Shown here: in pieces, positions 31,710 to 42,830 of the stretch
How the letters are laid out: each line of letters starts with the position of its first letter
Position numbering within the stretch: the stretch's first letter is position 1
Translations under genes and position numbers: made by a program
The notes under the pieces: generated by a model
Database searches by the model: none
Told to the model about the DNA's origin: nothing
What the model saw: the letters and a program-made list of their open reading frames with translations, nothing else
From: Oegoconia quadripuncta
Taxonomy: Eukaryota > Arthropoda > Insecta > Lepidoptera > Autostichidae
Reading direction: 5' to 3'
NCBI GenBank assembly: GCA_949316235.1
Contig: OX438744.1
Location: forward strand, 24,167,578 to 24,231,577
Length of the DNA: 64,000 nt

Positions 31710-32125
31710 TACATAGTCACGCCTGTTTCCCGTAGGTGTAGGCAGAGACCACAGACTTCCACTTGCTACGATCCTGACACACCTGTTCTGCTTCCTTCAC
31801 TCTCATAAGGTTGTTCATACATGCTCGTCGGTTTAGGGTACTCTTGACTTGGCCTTTCTTGAAGACGTCCCCGATTTGGCCATGGTACGTTCGCCGTGGT
31901 CTTCCCCTACCAACACTACCATCCACATTCGCTTTGTATATCTCTTTCGTATAAGTCTTCTTTCATTCATCCTCTCCACATGTCCAAACCATCTCAGCAT
32001 ACCTTTTTCAATCTTTGTCACTACGTCTTCTTTCACACTGCTTAACTCCCTTACACTATTCCTGATTCTATCTTTCAAAGTCACCCCAAATACATAACAA
32101 GTGAAATTGGTTTTCATGTGCAAGG
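31710..32125 (-). mobile_element. LINE-f 3' end, longer copy
   Basis: - strand [31 protein letters not shown], then after a one-base frameshift near 31935 [20 protein letters not shown] and [17 protein letters not shown]. It extends about 60 codons further 5' than the 17.2 kb copy. Confidence 0.75.
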
Positions 32126-32149
32126 GTTACCTACGATTGATAGAAACTA

Positions 32150-32240
32150 GCATTCCACCGCGGTTTTGACCCCGTGTAATAACTTTATCGCGGATTTGTT
32201 TCATTTGTTTATCCCCCAGTCGACCGTTCTCTATCTAACC
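32150..32240 (-). repeat. REP-5 fragment
   Basis: - strand start GTTAGATAGAGAACGG and end CGGTGGAATGCTAG; the ATCCGCGATAAAGTTATT block matches 1800 and 46675. Confidence 0.55.
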
Positions 32241-32252
32241 CCATGATTAAAT

Positions 32253-32518
32253 AAAAAATAAATATCCTTGGACATACACACAACGCCATCTAGTTCCACA
32301 TTAAGCAACTATAGGCTTGTGTTGTGGATACCAGATGGTTGATATACTACACAAATTCATTTTTTTGTAAATAAATAAATATTTAATTGAAAAACATCCA
32401 TAACTCGGGAACACATGCCTATATCCATCATACAAAGTTATGCCCCTAGCGGGATTTGCACCCGCAACCTTTTGGTATAGCAGTCAGAGTTTCTAACCAC
32501 TACACCAAACAGGTCGTC
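32253..32518 (-). mobile_element. SINE-1 copy, full length
   Basis: GACGACCTGTTTGGTGTAGT head on the - strand. The B box is mutated to GGGTGCAAATCCCGC, so the polymerase III promoter is damaged. The body is complete to the (ATTT)n tail. Confidence 0.85.
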
Positions 32519-33010
32519 GTATGATTGACTGGAATAAATGGCTTTATGGGATAAGCCGACGTTGTACTCAAACTCTCTATTGAGCTATGTAAAATCTCAT
32601 CTATTTTCTTTTATACGACAAAGATTTTACAAACAAATAAACAAGATTTACATTAGGGTGCGCCAAAAGAACGGACATAGATACATTTTTCTTGGGTTGT
32701 CAGGTAATTAACAAAGAAAAAAGGTTGACATAATACGAGGTTGTTACCACCGACGAATGGGCGACTTTCTGATTGTGACAAGTGATTATTTGGCAATTTC
32801 ATTTACGAGAAAACATGATTTAAACCTGCCAGAGTTGCTTATTTTACACAATTTTCCTGTAACCCTTAATGTCGTTCATAGGTTGCGGCGATTATGAAAA
32901 TTTTCCATGAGTAAGTTCAATAACGTACTTCCATCTAATTGAGTGTTATCAGTTGTAATGAAGTGTGAAATATTGCCATTTATCATGGCTTTATTATTGA
33001 AACTGTTGTG
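32519..33010. other. no gene seen
   Basis: GTGCGCCAAAAGAACGGAC near 32659 resembles the outer part of mariner-type repeats, but no partner end is found. No exon is recognised. Confidence 0.3.
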
Positions 33011-34190
33011 TTAGGGCCAGGCCACTGAATGCGGTGCGACGGTGCTGTTTGATAGACTTATTACAACGTAAGAGCGATGTCCCACGGTGCGTTGCGCGTC
33101 GCCGATATACGCAGCTCATTGCCGCTTTAAGTCTTTCGCTAGCGTCCGTGAAATAATTGCGGGCGACAATGAACTATGTAACTATATGAACGACGCAACA
33201 AATGGCGTCACAGAAAAGTCGAGTCGCCAACGTCCCCTGGGTGAAACCATTGCGGGCGGCAATAAATGTATTGCTACATTTACACAAAACATAACTTTAC
33301 AGACATAATCAGTTGTGGCCATCGGAAATGGACTCAGCATTTTCACTACGCAGCGTAGGGTTTCTGCCATCCTCGTCTCACAAACTCCCATGTCGATAGA
33401 CGTAGTTCATTGGCGCGTACATTCGTGTCGCCAACGTCGGTGAAACCATTGCGGGGGGCGGCAATGAACTACGTTTATTAGGGCCATATGGCACACGATG
33501 CGGGGCGGCCTCGCTGTGACGTCGATAGACTTAGTCCATTGCCTCGTCAAGTCCTGTCGCCAACGTCGGTGAAACCATTGCGGGGGGCGGCAATGAACTA
33601 CTTTTATTAGGGCCATGACACACGATGCGGGGCGGCGTCGCTGTGTCGTCGATAGACTTAGTCCATTGCCTCGTCAAGTCCTGTCGTCAACGTCGGTGAA
33701 ACCATTGCGGGGGGCGGTAATGAACTACGTTTGTTAGGGCCATAGCACACGATGCGGGGCGGCGTCGCTGTGTCGTCGATAGACTTAGTTCATTGTCGCG
33801 TAATGTCGCGTCGCCAACGTCGGTGAAACCATGGCAGGGGGCGGCAATGAACTACGTTTATTAGGGCCATGACACACGATGCGGGGCGGCGGCGTCGCCC
33901 GCTGTGACGTCGATAGACTTAGTTCATGGTCGTGTAATGTCGCGTCGCCAACGTCGCTGAAACCATTGTGGGCGGCAATGAACTACGTTCATTAGGGCCA
34001 TGACGCACGATGCGGTGCGGCGTCGCTGTGTCGTCGATAGACTTAGTTCATTGTCGTGTAATATCGCGTCGCTAACGTCGGTGAAACCATTGCGGGCGGC
34101 AATGAACTACGTTTATTAGGGCCAAGCCACACAATGCGATACGGCGCTGCTCGCTGGTTCGTTGATAGTTCGTGTGGTCTGGTACTTAGT
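33011..34190 (+). repeat. GC-rich tandem array, ~127-bp unit, about six good units
   Basis: The word GATAGAC recurs at 33395, 33524, 33651, 33778, 33912 and 34036 (GATAG again at 34164), giving spacings of 129, 127, 127, 134, 124 and 128 bp. Each unit contains CGTCGGTGAAACCATTGCGG, GGCAATGAACTACGTTTATT, AGGGCCATGACACACGATGC and GGGGCGGCGTCGCTGTG. 33011-33394 holds older, diverged units. The array is CpG-rich in an AT-rich region. Open frames across it are repeat translations. Confidence 0.88.
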
Positions 34191-34706
34191 CTGGGTGCGT
34201 ACCGTCAGATATTGTCTTAACCATTAAATATGTTGAGTAGAGTAGACAGGAATCTTGTCGTAACTGTCTTTACCCTCTTAATGGTCATTAATGCCCGACG
34301 AAAAACGACGGATTTTATGTTTGACGTTCCGGTGCGTATATATAGAATGGAAGTCTTTGTCTGGATGTATCTCAGCAATGTTTGGTCCGATTTGTGTGCA
34401 ATTTTTTTTTGTAATTAAAGATTACACGGGGGTAAAGGTTATCAGTATGTTTGATGAAGTTCGGTTAAGTCATTTCGAAAATAATAATAATAAATATTTG
34501 GGACACTTACACCAATCATCTAGTCCCAAACTAGCTGATATGATGCTGATGATGCATTTGTTGAGCAATGTCCGTGCGTCATGTGGAGGCTCCACTGAAA
34601 ACCAGCGTTGTAGTGAACGGCTACGACCCATGCTGAGTTGGAGACCTTTTTGATTCCATCTTGCGACACCGACAACTTACTTACTGCTAACATAAAGAAT
34701 TCTTTT
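34191..34706. other. no gene; SINE-1 variant tail at 34480-34542
   Basis: ATAAATATTTGGGACACTTA to CATCTAGTCCCAAACTAG is the 3' end of the SINE-1 variant on the - strand. The rest is unassigned. Confidence 0.4.
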
Positions 34707-35033
34707 TTTTTATGCACAACGTGTTTGTATTTAATCTTAATCACACCTGATGTTAAGTGAAGATGAGGTCGAAGGTGGAAGCGTACTGACCCACAAACCC
34801 AACGCATTTGGGGGACTGGCTATCTTATCTCTGACAACCGGAACACAATAATGCTATTAACCTTGCTGCTTGGCGGCAGATTTAGATAAGATGGTGGTAG
34901 CTAGCCAGGCGGACATTTAAAATGCCCTACCACCAACCATACCGAGTACTTAAACATGTACCCCGCTGGGGATCGAACCCGCGACCTCCGAATCGTAAAC
35001 CCAATGTTGTTTACATTGAGCCACGGAGGCGGT
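34707..35033 (-). mobile_element. SINE-2 copy, full length
   Basis: TATGCACAACGTGTTTGTAT tail to TTGAGCCACGGAGGCGGT head. All body blocks are present, and the B box GATCGAACCCGCGACC is intact. Confidence 0.88.
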
Positions 35034-35386
35034 CTTATGCCTTATGACACAGTTGAAAGAGCATGTAGTCTCTGGGTTCGGGCTACCCCTTACCCAAGTG
35101 CCCAAATGACGCATACGCCTTGCGGCAATGGTATTGCAGTCACACAGAAGATGCTTCATTGGTTCCCTTTCTTTGTTGCATGCTCTGCAGGTTGAATTTT
35201 ACGCTAGGCCCATTTTAAATAAGAGGTCCCTCGTTCCATAATGACCAGTAAGCGCACCTACAATGAAACTGGTTAGTTCTGTTCAACCTGCACATTTTCT
35301 TGGTTAGACCTGCAACATTGTTGCCAATAAACATTTTAGACCCTTAGTCGCCTATCACCTACGGAAAGAGGGATAGTCCTATTCTA
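35034..35386. other. no gene seen
   Basis: No repeat family shared with the window and no exon is recognised. Confidence 0.3.
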
Positions 35387-35436
35387 CGCACGCACGCACG
35401 CACGCACGCACACACTCACGCACACACACACTCACT

Positions 35437-35521
<85 letters not shown>
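35387..35521 (+). repeat. (GCAC)n / (CA)n microsatellite
   Basis: A short CGCA run passes through mixed CACT/CACA into an uninterrupted CA run of about 80 bp. Confidence 0.95.
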
Positions 35522-35525
<4 letters not shown>

Positions 35526-36394
35526 ATAGATATACATTTAGATATACTTAGTTATTGTTATTTGGTTATGGTTGTTTAGATAAAGTTACAAGGTTATATC
35601 TGCATCTTGATCATACTTTCTATATAAATTAAGGAAGAGTGGATCCTTCTGGCACATGCATTTTGATGCTTAAAAGAAAGATCCCACTACACATTGGTAA
35701 TTGTATGATTTGAAAAACAAATAAACTATTTTGTATTTTCTTAAGTTTTGGGAGTAAATTCTGTTCAACTGTAGAATTTTCAAAAATCAGGTAGATCTAC
35801 TGTTTTTACAGGTAGCTGGCAACACTGGTCTCCGTCATAATAATATACAACCTTATCGAAAATAAGCAATAAAGGCCTGTGTTATGATCCCCGTGTGTGT
35901 ACGAAAGCGATAATGTGGATCCATTGAAAGTTTCTTCACTAACCCTACTATCGTTGATACACCTTTTGTTGACTATCATTAATCTTCGAACGGCCAGGTT
36001 ACCAAGACCTCTCGCTTCTCACCAAGTTCTCTTCTTATAAAGGTCTCACAAAGTCTGCCTTGAGTCCAACAGGCCAACGTATACTGGCCACGTTACGGAA
36101 GATGTAGGTACCTACTAGTAGTAATTAAGCTGACAGTCTCATCTGTTATACAAAATAGCCACTTACATCAACCCACTTTACTTATGATGGTGCAGAGTTA
36201 GGATACTGGACTTGCAGCGGTAATATTTATTTATTATGACCGCTGCAAAGGGAGTATCTGGGATTTTTTGTTCAAACGTAGCACCTAAGTCGCTGGATGA
36301 ATGAGGTACCGTTAGGTTGTAACCGTTAGTTTACCTACCTTCTCGTCTGCCGCAATTTTGTTGGTTTGCTGTGGCCTTCGTACACCCATATAGA
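35522..36394. other. no gene recognised
   Basis: No exon or shared repeat is identified. Confidence 0.35.
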
Positions 36395-37262
36395 AGTCAA
36401 ATCAAATCAAAATCAAATCAAAAATGCTTTATTTCGTAGGTACCCAGGGTACACATAAAATAGTCAGATTTTACATTTTTAAAGCTACTGCTTGTTCAAA
36501 AGGCAATTTTCCCCTAAGAAGAATAAGCAAGAAATTCAGGTTGCTCTTTTTTTTAAAAAAAAGTTTTTATATAACAAAATTATTAATTATTGTTTTATAT
36601 TATAATATTTCATTATTAATTGTGAAATAGCCTGGTCATGCGAAAGGGCTGGTTATATCCATGAATGATGATGATAAAATCTAAATAATCTGATATTTTA
36701 TAATATGCTTTCTTAATAAGTTTCTGTTTTATAGTATCTTTTTTATTGAAAGGAAGGTTTTGTATATCAACAGGAACCTTATTGAAAAATTGTATACATA
36801 ATTTTAATTTTTGAATGAATTACTGACTTTGCGGAGGCGACTTATATGTGCCCTGCAAGTTTATCCTTTATTTCTTGTATTGACATCATGTTTATCATTA
36901 TTTTCCTAAACGATGCTATATTTTTTGACATATATTTGATTTTCAAAAATGTACTGTGGCGAAAAGGTTAGAATATTATACTCTTTAAATCTGTCTCTAA
37001 GTGACACTGCAAGTTTCAATTGATAAATTGCGCGAACGGCTCGTTTTTGTAAAACAAAGATTGTATTTATATCCGCGACATTTCCCCACAGCAAGATACC
37101 GTAAGACATCAGGCTATGGAAATAACTAATATATACTAATCTAGCAGTATTTACGTCCGATATTTGTCAAATTTTTTTGACTGCATAAGCTGCAGAGCTG
37201 AGCTTCTTCGCCAATTTATGGATATGAGGACCCCATTGTAATTTGGCGTCCAAGAATGTTGC
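36395..37262 (-). mobile_element. LINE-c 3' end with reverse transcriptase C-terminus
   Basis: The 3' tail is (TTGAT)n-like (TCAAATCAAAATCAAATCAA on the + strand). The untranslated region (AGGGTACACATAAAATAGTC etc.) runs to about 36885. Above it the - strand encodes FLDAKLQWGPHIHKLAKKLS, SAAYAVKKI, HSLMSYGILLWGN, FVLQKRAVRAIYQL and NILTFSPQYIFENQIYVKK, a Jockey-type ORF2 C-terminus. It is 5'-truncated next to a mariner remnant. This is the reference copy for the other LINE-c fragments here. Confidence 0.8.
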
Positions 37263-37279
37263 CTTCTTTCCGCGTGTAA

Positions 37280-37745
37280 CAATTAATCCATGCTTCCATC
37301 TCCTGTCACAATATACATTGCTGTGTTCAAATGCCTTTGAACGTCCGTGATCCTGAGTCCGTTTTTATTCATGAGTTCATGAGGAATCCAGCGACAACAA
37401 AGTTTTCTAACTTGTAAATGTAGAATTTCTGAATTTGGCTCATACCGATCCCAAATCGTCCTCGTATCTCCTCGTAGGTGATACGCCGCTTTTCTTCAAT
37501 TGGTTGTCTGACAGTAGCCACGTTTTCCTTAGTGATCGCAGTTGAAGACCGACCTTCACGAATTTCATTATGAAGAGAAACACGGCGTTGATCAAATTCT
37601 GTGTACCAACGCCTTAACGGTGCTCAATTAGGTGCTTCCCTCCCAAAAGCGTTTTGAAGACGAGCAGTGCAGTCTTGCAGAGACAGTGAATTTTTAAAAT
37701 CATTAAAAAAACAATCGCTCTAAAATCTTTTCGCGTTAATTCCAT
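37280..37745 (-). pseudogene. mariner transposase remnant, N-terminal half
   Basis: On the - strand MELTRKDFRAIVF, RRWYTEFDQRRVSLHNEI, GRSSTAITKENVATV, RRITYEEIRGRFGIG, FSRWIPHELMNKNGLR and MYIVTGDGSMD follow in order. They are the two helix-turn-helix motifs and the first catalytic region of a mariner transposase. The first Asp is kept in TGDGS, but the motif is decayed and everything after it is missing. Several stops and frameshifts are present. The N-terminus differs strongly from the intact copy at 11-12 kb, so it is from another mariner lineage. Confidence 0.75.
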
Positions 37746-38169
37746 TTTAGCTGCGGACGCAACGAACTTCAACTTGTGATAAAAACAAATGACACGCGAT
37801 TTCCCGTCAATCTTTACCCGACTGCCCAAGAAAGGAGGGTAATGTTTTTCGAGTGTATGTATGTATGTATGTCCGTTCCTTTGGCGCATCCTGTAGTCTA
37901 AACGGCTTGATCGATTTCGAAGTGCATGGTGTCGTTAGATTCGTCTTGGTATACCTGGAGTAACAGATAGGATACATTTAAATGATACAACTTTAACACG
38001 GTATCCGCAAAATATAGAATTAGCTGTTGGCTTTTTTGCATTTTAAATACTTAAATAGTTATTTTTAAATCAATGATTGTGTTTCATATGTTTAAAAAAT
38101 ATAACATTCGTTACATTTATGAGCGGCCTGGAGCGTAGAACTTTCTGTGTGTTCTATGTATGTGACGAT
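37746..38169. other. no gene seen
   Basis: A short (ATGT)n run lies at 37855. GGCGCATCCTGTAGTC nearby may be the outer end of the mariner remnant. Confidence 0.3.
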
Positions 38170-38440
38170 GACGACCTGTTTGGTGTAGTGGTTAGAAACT
38201 CTGCTACTATACCAAATGGTCGCGGGTTCGAATCCCGCTAGGGGCATATGTTTGTATGATGAATGCAGACATGTGTTCCCGAGTTATGGATGTTTTTCAT
38301 TTATACATGTATTTATTTACAAAAACAAAAAAATATTTGTGTAGTTTATCAACCATCTGGTATCCATAACACAAGCCTAGATGCTTACTGTGGACCTAGA
38401 TGGCGCTGTGTGTTTGTGCAAAGATATTTATTTATTTATT
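38170..38440 (+). mobile_element. SINE-1 copy, full length
   Basis: GACGACCTGTTTGGTGTAGT head, GGGTTCGAATCCCGC B box intact, GTATCCATAACACAAGCC body, (ATTT)n tail. Confidence 0.88.
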
Positions 38441-38647
38441 TATGTATGGTGTCTAAAATTCCTAGCCTTCGAAGATATCAGCAAGTCATCGTTTGAAGAC
38501 GATCTACTCCCGATCCCGATAACGCTGATTCAGGGTTTGCTCATTATACACTTGAACACTTTGAGAGTATAAGGCAACTGGAAGTGACTGAAAAAGTGAA
38601 AGATCTCCCGGATAGCGTCGATTGAGGACTATCACTTCTATTACATT

Positions 38648-39652
38648 GGTGTCGATTCGGATATACACCAACTAAAATAAACTAAACTAAAACCAGTTTT
38701 GGAGTGGTGCCGTCGCATCGTACGTTCCAGGGAAAAAGAGATAGTATTACTTTAGACCAAGTCTCTAATTGGGGCATTCTCAACCTAGTTAAGTTTAACC
38801 CTAAAAAGACACAAGTTTGCGCATTCACCGCAAAGAAGATTCCTTTTCTCCTGTCTCTTCAATTTCAGAGCACTCCCCTTGACGTTAAGCTGAGTATTGG
38901 GATTCTCGGAGTGAACATATCTAGTAACGTTCAATTCCGCGGTGATCTGGAGGATAAGGCCAAGTTGGCCTCCAAAAAGTTAGGTGTCCTCAGTAGAGCG
39001 GCTCGTTAATTCACGCCGGCTCACCGCCTCCAACTTTATAAGGCGCTAGTTCGGCCGCACGTGGAGTATTGTTCTCACCTATATGGGCTGGGGCACCTCA
39101 GTACCAGCTTCTTCCTTTTGACCGCGTTCAACGTCGCGCAGTCCGAATTGTCGGCCAAGAGAGTCTCACTGACCGACTGGATCACCTTGGCGTTGCGAAG
39201 AGACGTCGCGTCCCTCTGCATTCTCTATCGCATATTTCATGGGGAGTGTTCTGAAGAACTGTTCGAGCTAATACCCGCTGCTCAATTTATCCGATACACT
39301 TCTCGCCGAAAATTAAATTTCCATCCACATCACCTGGATGAGTGGAAGTCTACCACTGCACGTTTCTCAAGAAACTTCTTACCACGTACAACTACCCTGT
39401 GGAACGGACTTCCGGCAGCGGTATTCCCGAACGAGTACGACATTGGAACCTTCAAGAAACGAGCCTACACCTTCCTCAAAGGCCGGCAACGCATCTGTGA
39501 CCCTTTTGGTGTTGCGGGTGTCCATGGGCGGCGGTGATTGCATTCCATCAGGTGACCCGCATGCACATTTGCCGCCCTCTCATGTAAAAACAAAAAAAAA
39601 ACAAAAAACTCGTTTTAGTTTAGTTTAGTTGGTGTATTTCCGAATCGATACC
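38648..39652. mobile_element. inverted-repeat element split by LINE-a
   Basis: The left arm GGTGTCGATTCGGATATACA then CCAACTAAA..ACTAAACTAAAAC (38648-38693) is inverted relative to GTTTTAGTTTAGTTTAGTTG then GTGTATTTCCGAATCGATAC (39612-39651). The arms match at about 36 of 41 positions. Everything between them is LINE-a sequence, so the original element was short and palindromic. Confidence 0.65.
38700..39595 (+). pseudogene. LINE-a reverse transcriptase C-terminus, longest copy
   Basis: Begins inside the post-catalytic part of ORF2: LNLVKFNPKKTQVCAFTAKK, LSIGILGVNISSNVQFRGDL, KLGVLSRAAR, then TAA at 39007-39009. The same frame resumes with [20 protein letters not shown] and CSHLYG. A frameshift near 39090-39120 separates [20 protein letters not shown] (frame of 39069) from the frame that resumes with [20 protein letters not shown] and runs to GVAGVHGRR at 39537. 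The 3' end is GCCGCCCTCTCATGTAAAAA. The catalytic YADD segment is absent, so it is inactive. Confidence 0.82.
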
Positions 39653-39782
39653 ACTATAGGAATAATTATAATTACTTACATCCACATTAATATTATAAAT
39701 TCAAAAATGTGAAACATCAAAAATGTGAAATTTACTAGATAGTTAAAAAATTTTTAAATTATCCTATTTAAAAATTTGCAAC

Positions 39783-40084
39783 CGCCACCGTTATTCGATG
39801 TAAACAACATAGGGTTTACGAATCGGAGGTCGCGGGTTCGATCCCCAGCGGGGTACATGTTTAGTAAGTATTCGGTTTGGTTGACGGTAAGGTAATTTAA
39901 ATGTCCCCCTTGCTAGCTACCACCATCTTATCTAAGTTTGCCGCCAAAACCGGTTGTCAAAGATAAGATAACCAGTCCCCCAAATAAAATGGGGTTTCCG
40001 GGTTAGTACGCTTCCACCTTCGGCCTCATTTTGACTTAACATCAGGTGTGATGGAGGTCAAGTGCTAACACATCGTGCATAAAA
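39783..40084 (+). mobile_element. SINE-2 copy
   Basis: The head is altered (CGCCACCGTTATTCGATGTA), the B box GGGTTCGATCCCCAG is intact, and the body lacks the AGCAATGTTAATAGCATTG segment. Confidence 0.8.
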
Positions 40085-40213
40085 TACACCTTACATAACC
40101 TGTCATTTGACTCTGTCATATTTTTCGGGTGCAATAAAAAATATTTATTTTTCTTTTTTTATTACTCTAAGGCGAAAATAGTTTCGAGGCTGCTCTGACT
40201 ATTTACGCTGATA

Positions 40214-40558
40214 AAGGCCCGTATTTCAGAATGTTGAAGCGTAGATCTGCGCTTGAGTGTAGTTAGAAAGAGATGTATGACTTATGTACCTATCTTGTAT
40301 TTTTTTTTTAATATGAGAGGGCGGTGAACGTGCATGCGGGTCACCTGATGGAAAGCAATCACCGCCGCCCATGGACACCCGCAACACCAAAAGGGTCACA
40401 GATGCGTTGCCGGCCTTTGAGGAAGGTGTAGGCTCGTTTCTTGAAGGTCCAATGTCGTACTCGTTCTTATAGGGACAAGATACATAAAGTTGTCACTTTT
40501 TAACTGTCCTCAAGGCGAGATCTCTGCTTTAGTAACATTCTGCAATACGGGCCTTAGT
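40214..40558. mobile_element. inverted-repeat MITE split by a LINE-a 3' fragment
   Basis: Left AAAGGCCCGTATTTCAGAAT GTT and right, read inward, TAAGGCCCGTATTGCAGAAT GTT are inverted, with AGATCT(G/C)CGC and GAGATCTCGCCTTGAG continuing the arms. The ends share GGCCCGTATT with MITE-1, but the interior differs. A - strand LINE-a tip (40298-40470) occupies the middle. Confidence 0.65.
40298..40470 (-). mobile_element. LINE-a 3' tip
   Basis: T run (poly-A), ATATGAGAGGGCGGTGAACG, CATCTGTGACCCTTTTGG (on -) and GAGTACGACATTGG (on -). It covers the last ~45 codons only. Confidence 0.75.
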
Positions 40559-41719
40559 TTGTACTCAGTGTACATTTTGGGCATGGTGTATTTGAAAAGA
40601 AATCATAATTTATCAAAATAAGGCGCTACTGAAACCTATATCCCTTTTTGATACTAAGTTGTGTTAGTCATAGATTTATTAGGGTTAACGTTCTCCAAGT
40701 TTATGGTCAAAGGTTGTAAAGGGATCTACAAGCACTTCTGGAACTAAAACGTGATACGGTAAGTCTTCCATTGTGTGACTTGGTACCCACCAAGTTGTTT
40801 GATCCGACAGGCAAATCAAACTTGCGGTCCGCGGGCCTTGAGTGCCACCGACGGACCTTATTATCTGTCAATTAGGTATACTTGGCATGTATCTTATTAG
40901 AAAACTTGTAAATAATGTTAGTTATAATCGAACCGCCAAAAACCGGCAAACACAAAAAATCGGTCACAATATCGGTTATAAAAGTATTAATGGAAAAATC
41001 GGCCGATTATCGGTCCTACAAAAAGTCGGTCTGAAGATTTTGGCAGCTTTTTGTGGGAACTCGAAAGCTTCGTTACGCACTTTAATTTACACTCTCCTCC
41101 ACAGGAACACAATCACTGCCTTTTGCCGTACAATATTATGCCGTTTTTATACTTCAAAACTGAGAATGCACAAATTATAAAAAATAAGAATTAAAATTCA
41201 ACATCACTCGCTGAGTTCCCGCCAAGAAGCCTATATTTCTTTCTAAAGTTTTATCCTGTTGGACGAGCAAAGGGTCCTGCCCCCATAATGCCAATCTAAT
41301 TTAATTATTTCTTATCGACCGATTTATATTTCGATATCCAAGCGAGATAAATCTATTTAGAAATAAATTCCTGAGGTTTAAGGTTTGGCAGGTTTGACAC
41401 GCCTGCGATATAGACCCTTTAATCTTGTTCCCTCTAGTCACATCTGTATGTTTTGTGTCCGCGAAGGGCCCACGTGACCCGGTTAGCTTCGGGCGCGCCG
41501 GGAAGACAAATGAGGTTCGTGACTTTACCCCAGTTCCTATTCAGATAGGCCCTTTGTCTTGAAACTGTGTAATCACTGCTACTCGATTTGGTACTAATGT
41601 TTATTATTGACTTAGTTATTTAATTTGAAGTTATGTCATAGTCCAGCCAGTAAGTAACTCTATCCTAGACCTTATGTTTTTAAAAGGCTTGCCAAGGAAG
41701 TTCTTAAATAAGCTTAGGT
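40559..41719. other. low-repeat DNA, no gene recognised
   Basis: A donor-like ACGGTAAGTC lies at 40759 on the + strand, but the sequence before it has stops in all + frames within 60 bp. 40920-41030 contains ATCGGTTATAAAAG and GGCCGATTATCGGTCC, short self-complementary words. 41.4-41.5 kb is GC-rich and unassigned. Confidence 0.35.
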
Positions 41720-42048
41720 TGCGTGTCTCAATGCAAATAACATAGGGTTTACGAATCGGCGGTCGCGGGTTCGATCCCCAGCGGGGTATATGTTTAAGAA
41801 CTCTGTTTGGTTGGTGGTAGGGCATTTTAAATGTCCGCCTGGCTAGCTACCACCATTTTATCCAAATCTGCCGCCAAAACAGCAATGTTAAGAAATAGCA
41901 TTGTTGTGGTCCGGTTGTCAGAGATAAGATAGCCAGTCCCCCAAATGAGACGGGGTTTCCGGCTCAGTATGCCTCTACTTTCGGTCTCAAAATTCACTTA
42001 ACATCAGGTGTGATTGAGGTATAGTGCTAACCCGTTGTGCTTAAGAAA
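41720..42048 (+). mobile_element. SINE-2 copy
   Basis: B box GGGTTCGATCCCCAGCG intact; GTCCGCCTGGCTAGCTACCA and the GGTTGTCAGAGATAAGATAG block present; the tail GTTGTGCTTAAGAAAG is decayed. Confidence 0.82.
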
Positions 42049-42076
42049 GTGGTCTCTACATTTTTATATCTGGTAA

Positions 42077-42316
42077 TAATAAATAAATAAACATCCTTAG
42101 ACATACACACAGCGCCATCTAGTTCCACAGTAAGCAACTATAAGGCTTGTGTTGTGGGTACCAGATGGTTGATATATTTACTACATAAATACATTTTTTT
42201 TTGTAAATAAATACTTGTTATAAATGAAAACATCCATAACCCTACACATGTCCGTATTCATCACACAAACATATGCCCCTAGCGGGATTCGAACCCGCAA
42301 CCTTTTGGTACAGTGG
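42077..42316 (-). mobile_element. SINE-1 copy lacking the 5' head
   Basis: The body and the GGGTTCGAATCCCGC B box are complete, but the A-box end beyond CCAAAAGG is lost at 42316. Confidence 0.82.
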
Positions 42317-42524
42317 TTTATTTTGATTCCATGTTAATACTATACCATGTAAATTTTATACATATTAGATAATGGGATATAAGTATTAGTTCAAACTTCA
42401 AGCATTTGTTATCATTTGTTGAATGTCAATTTAAATCTACTGGAAGTGATAAAATGCCTTATTGAATTTTTTCAATTATTTTCGTAATGGCTTATCAAAT
42501 TTTCATCAAACATGGCTAAGAACC

Positions 42525-42830
42525 AAAGTCAAAGTTGCTTATTTTGTAGGTACACAGGGTACACTTAAAATAGTCACATTTTACATTTTTAATCTACTGA
42601 TTATTCTAAAAGATTGCACTTTTAAAAACACGTTTTTATATTACAAAAAGGTTTTTATATTTCATTATTAATTGTGAAATTGCCTGGCATGAGAACGAAC
42701 TGGTTGTATCCATATCCATCCATATGTATCATCTAAATAGTCTGATATTTAATAATATGTTTTCTTAATAAGTTTCTGTTTTATAGGAGGTATCTTTAAA
42801 TTTATTGACCTGAACCTGTCCTCTCATTTA
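42525..42830 (-). mobile_element. LINE-c 3' untranslated fragment
   Basis: AGGTACACAGGGTACACTTA, GTGAAATTGCCTGGCATGAG and TCTTAATAAGTTTCTGTTTT follow the 36.4 kb copy. Just before it, CAAACTTCAAGCATTTGTTA (42392) is shared with 54.2 kb. Confidence 0.7.

Noticed and set aside
33087..33616. Open frames on both strands in the GC-rich array
   Set aside because: They arise from the 127-bp tandem unit; the protein content changes with unit register.
33011..34190. CRISPR-like array
   Set aside because: Units are ~127 bp of continuous homologous sequence without unique spacers, and the DNA is eukaryotic.
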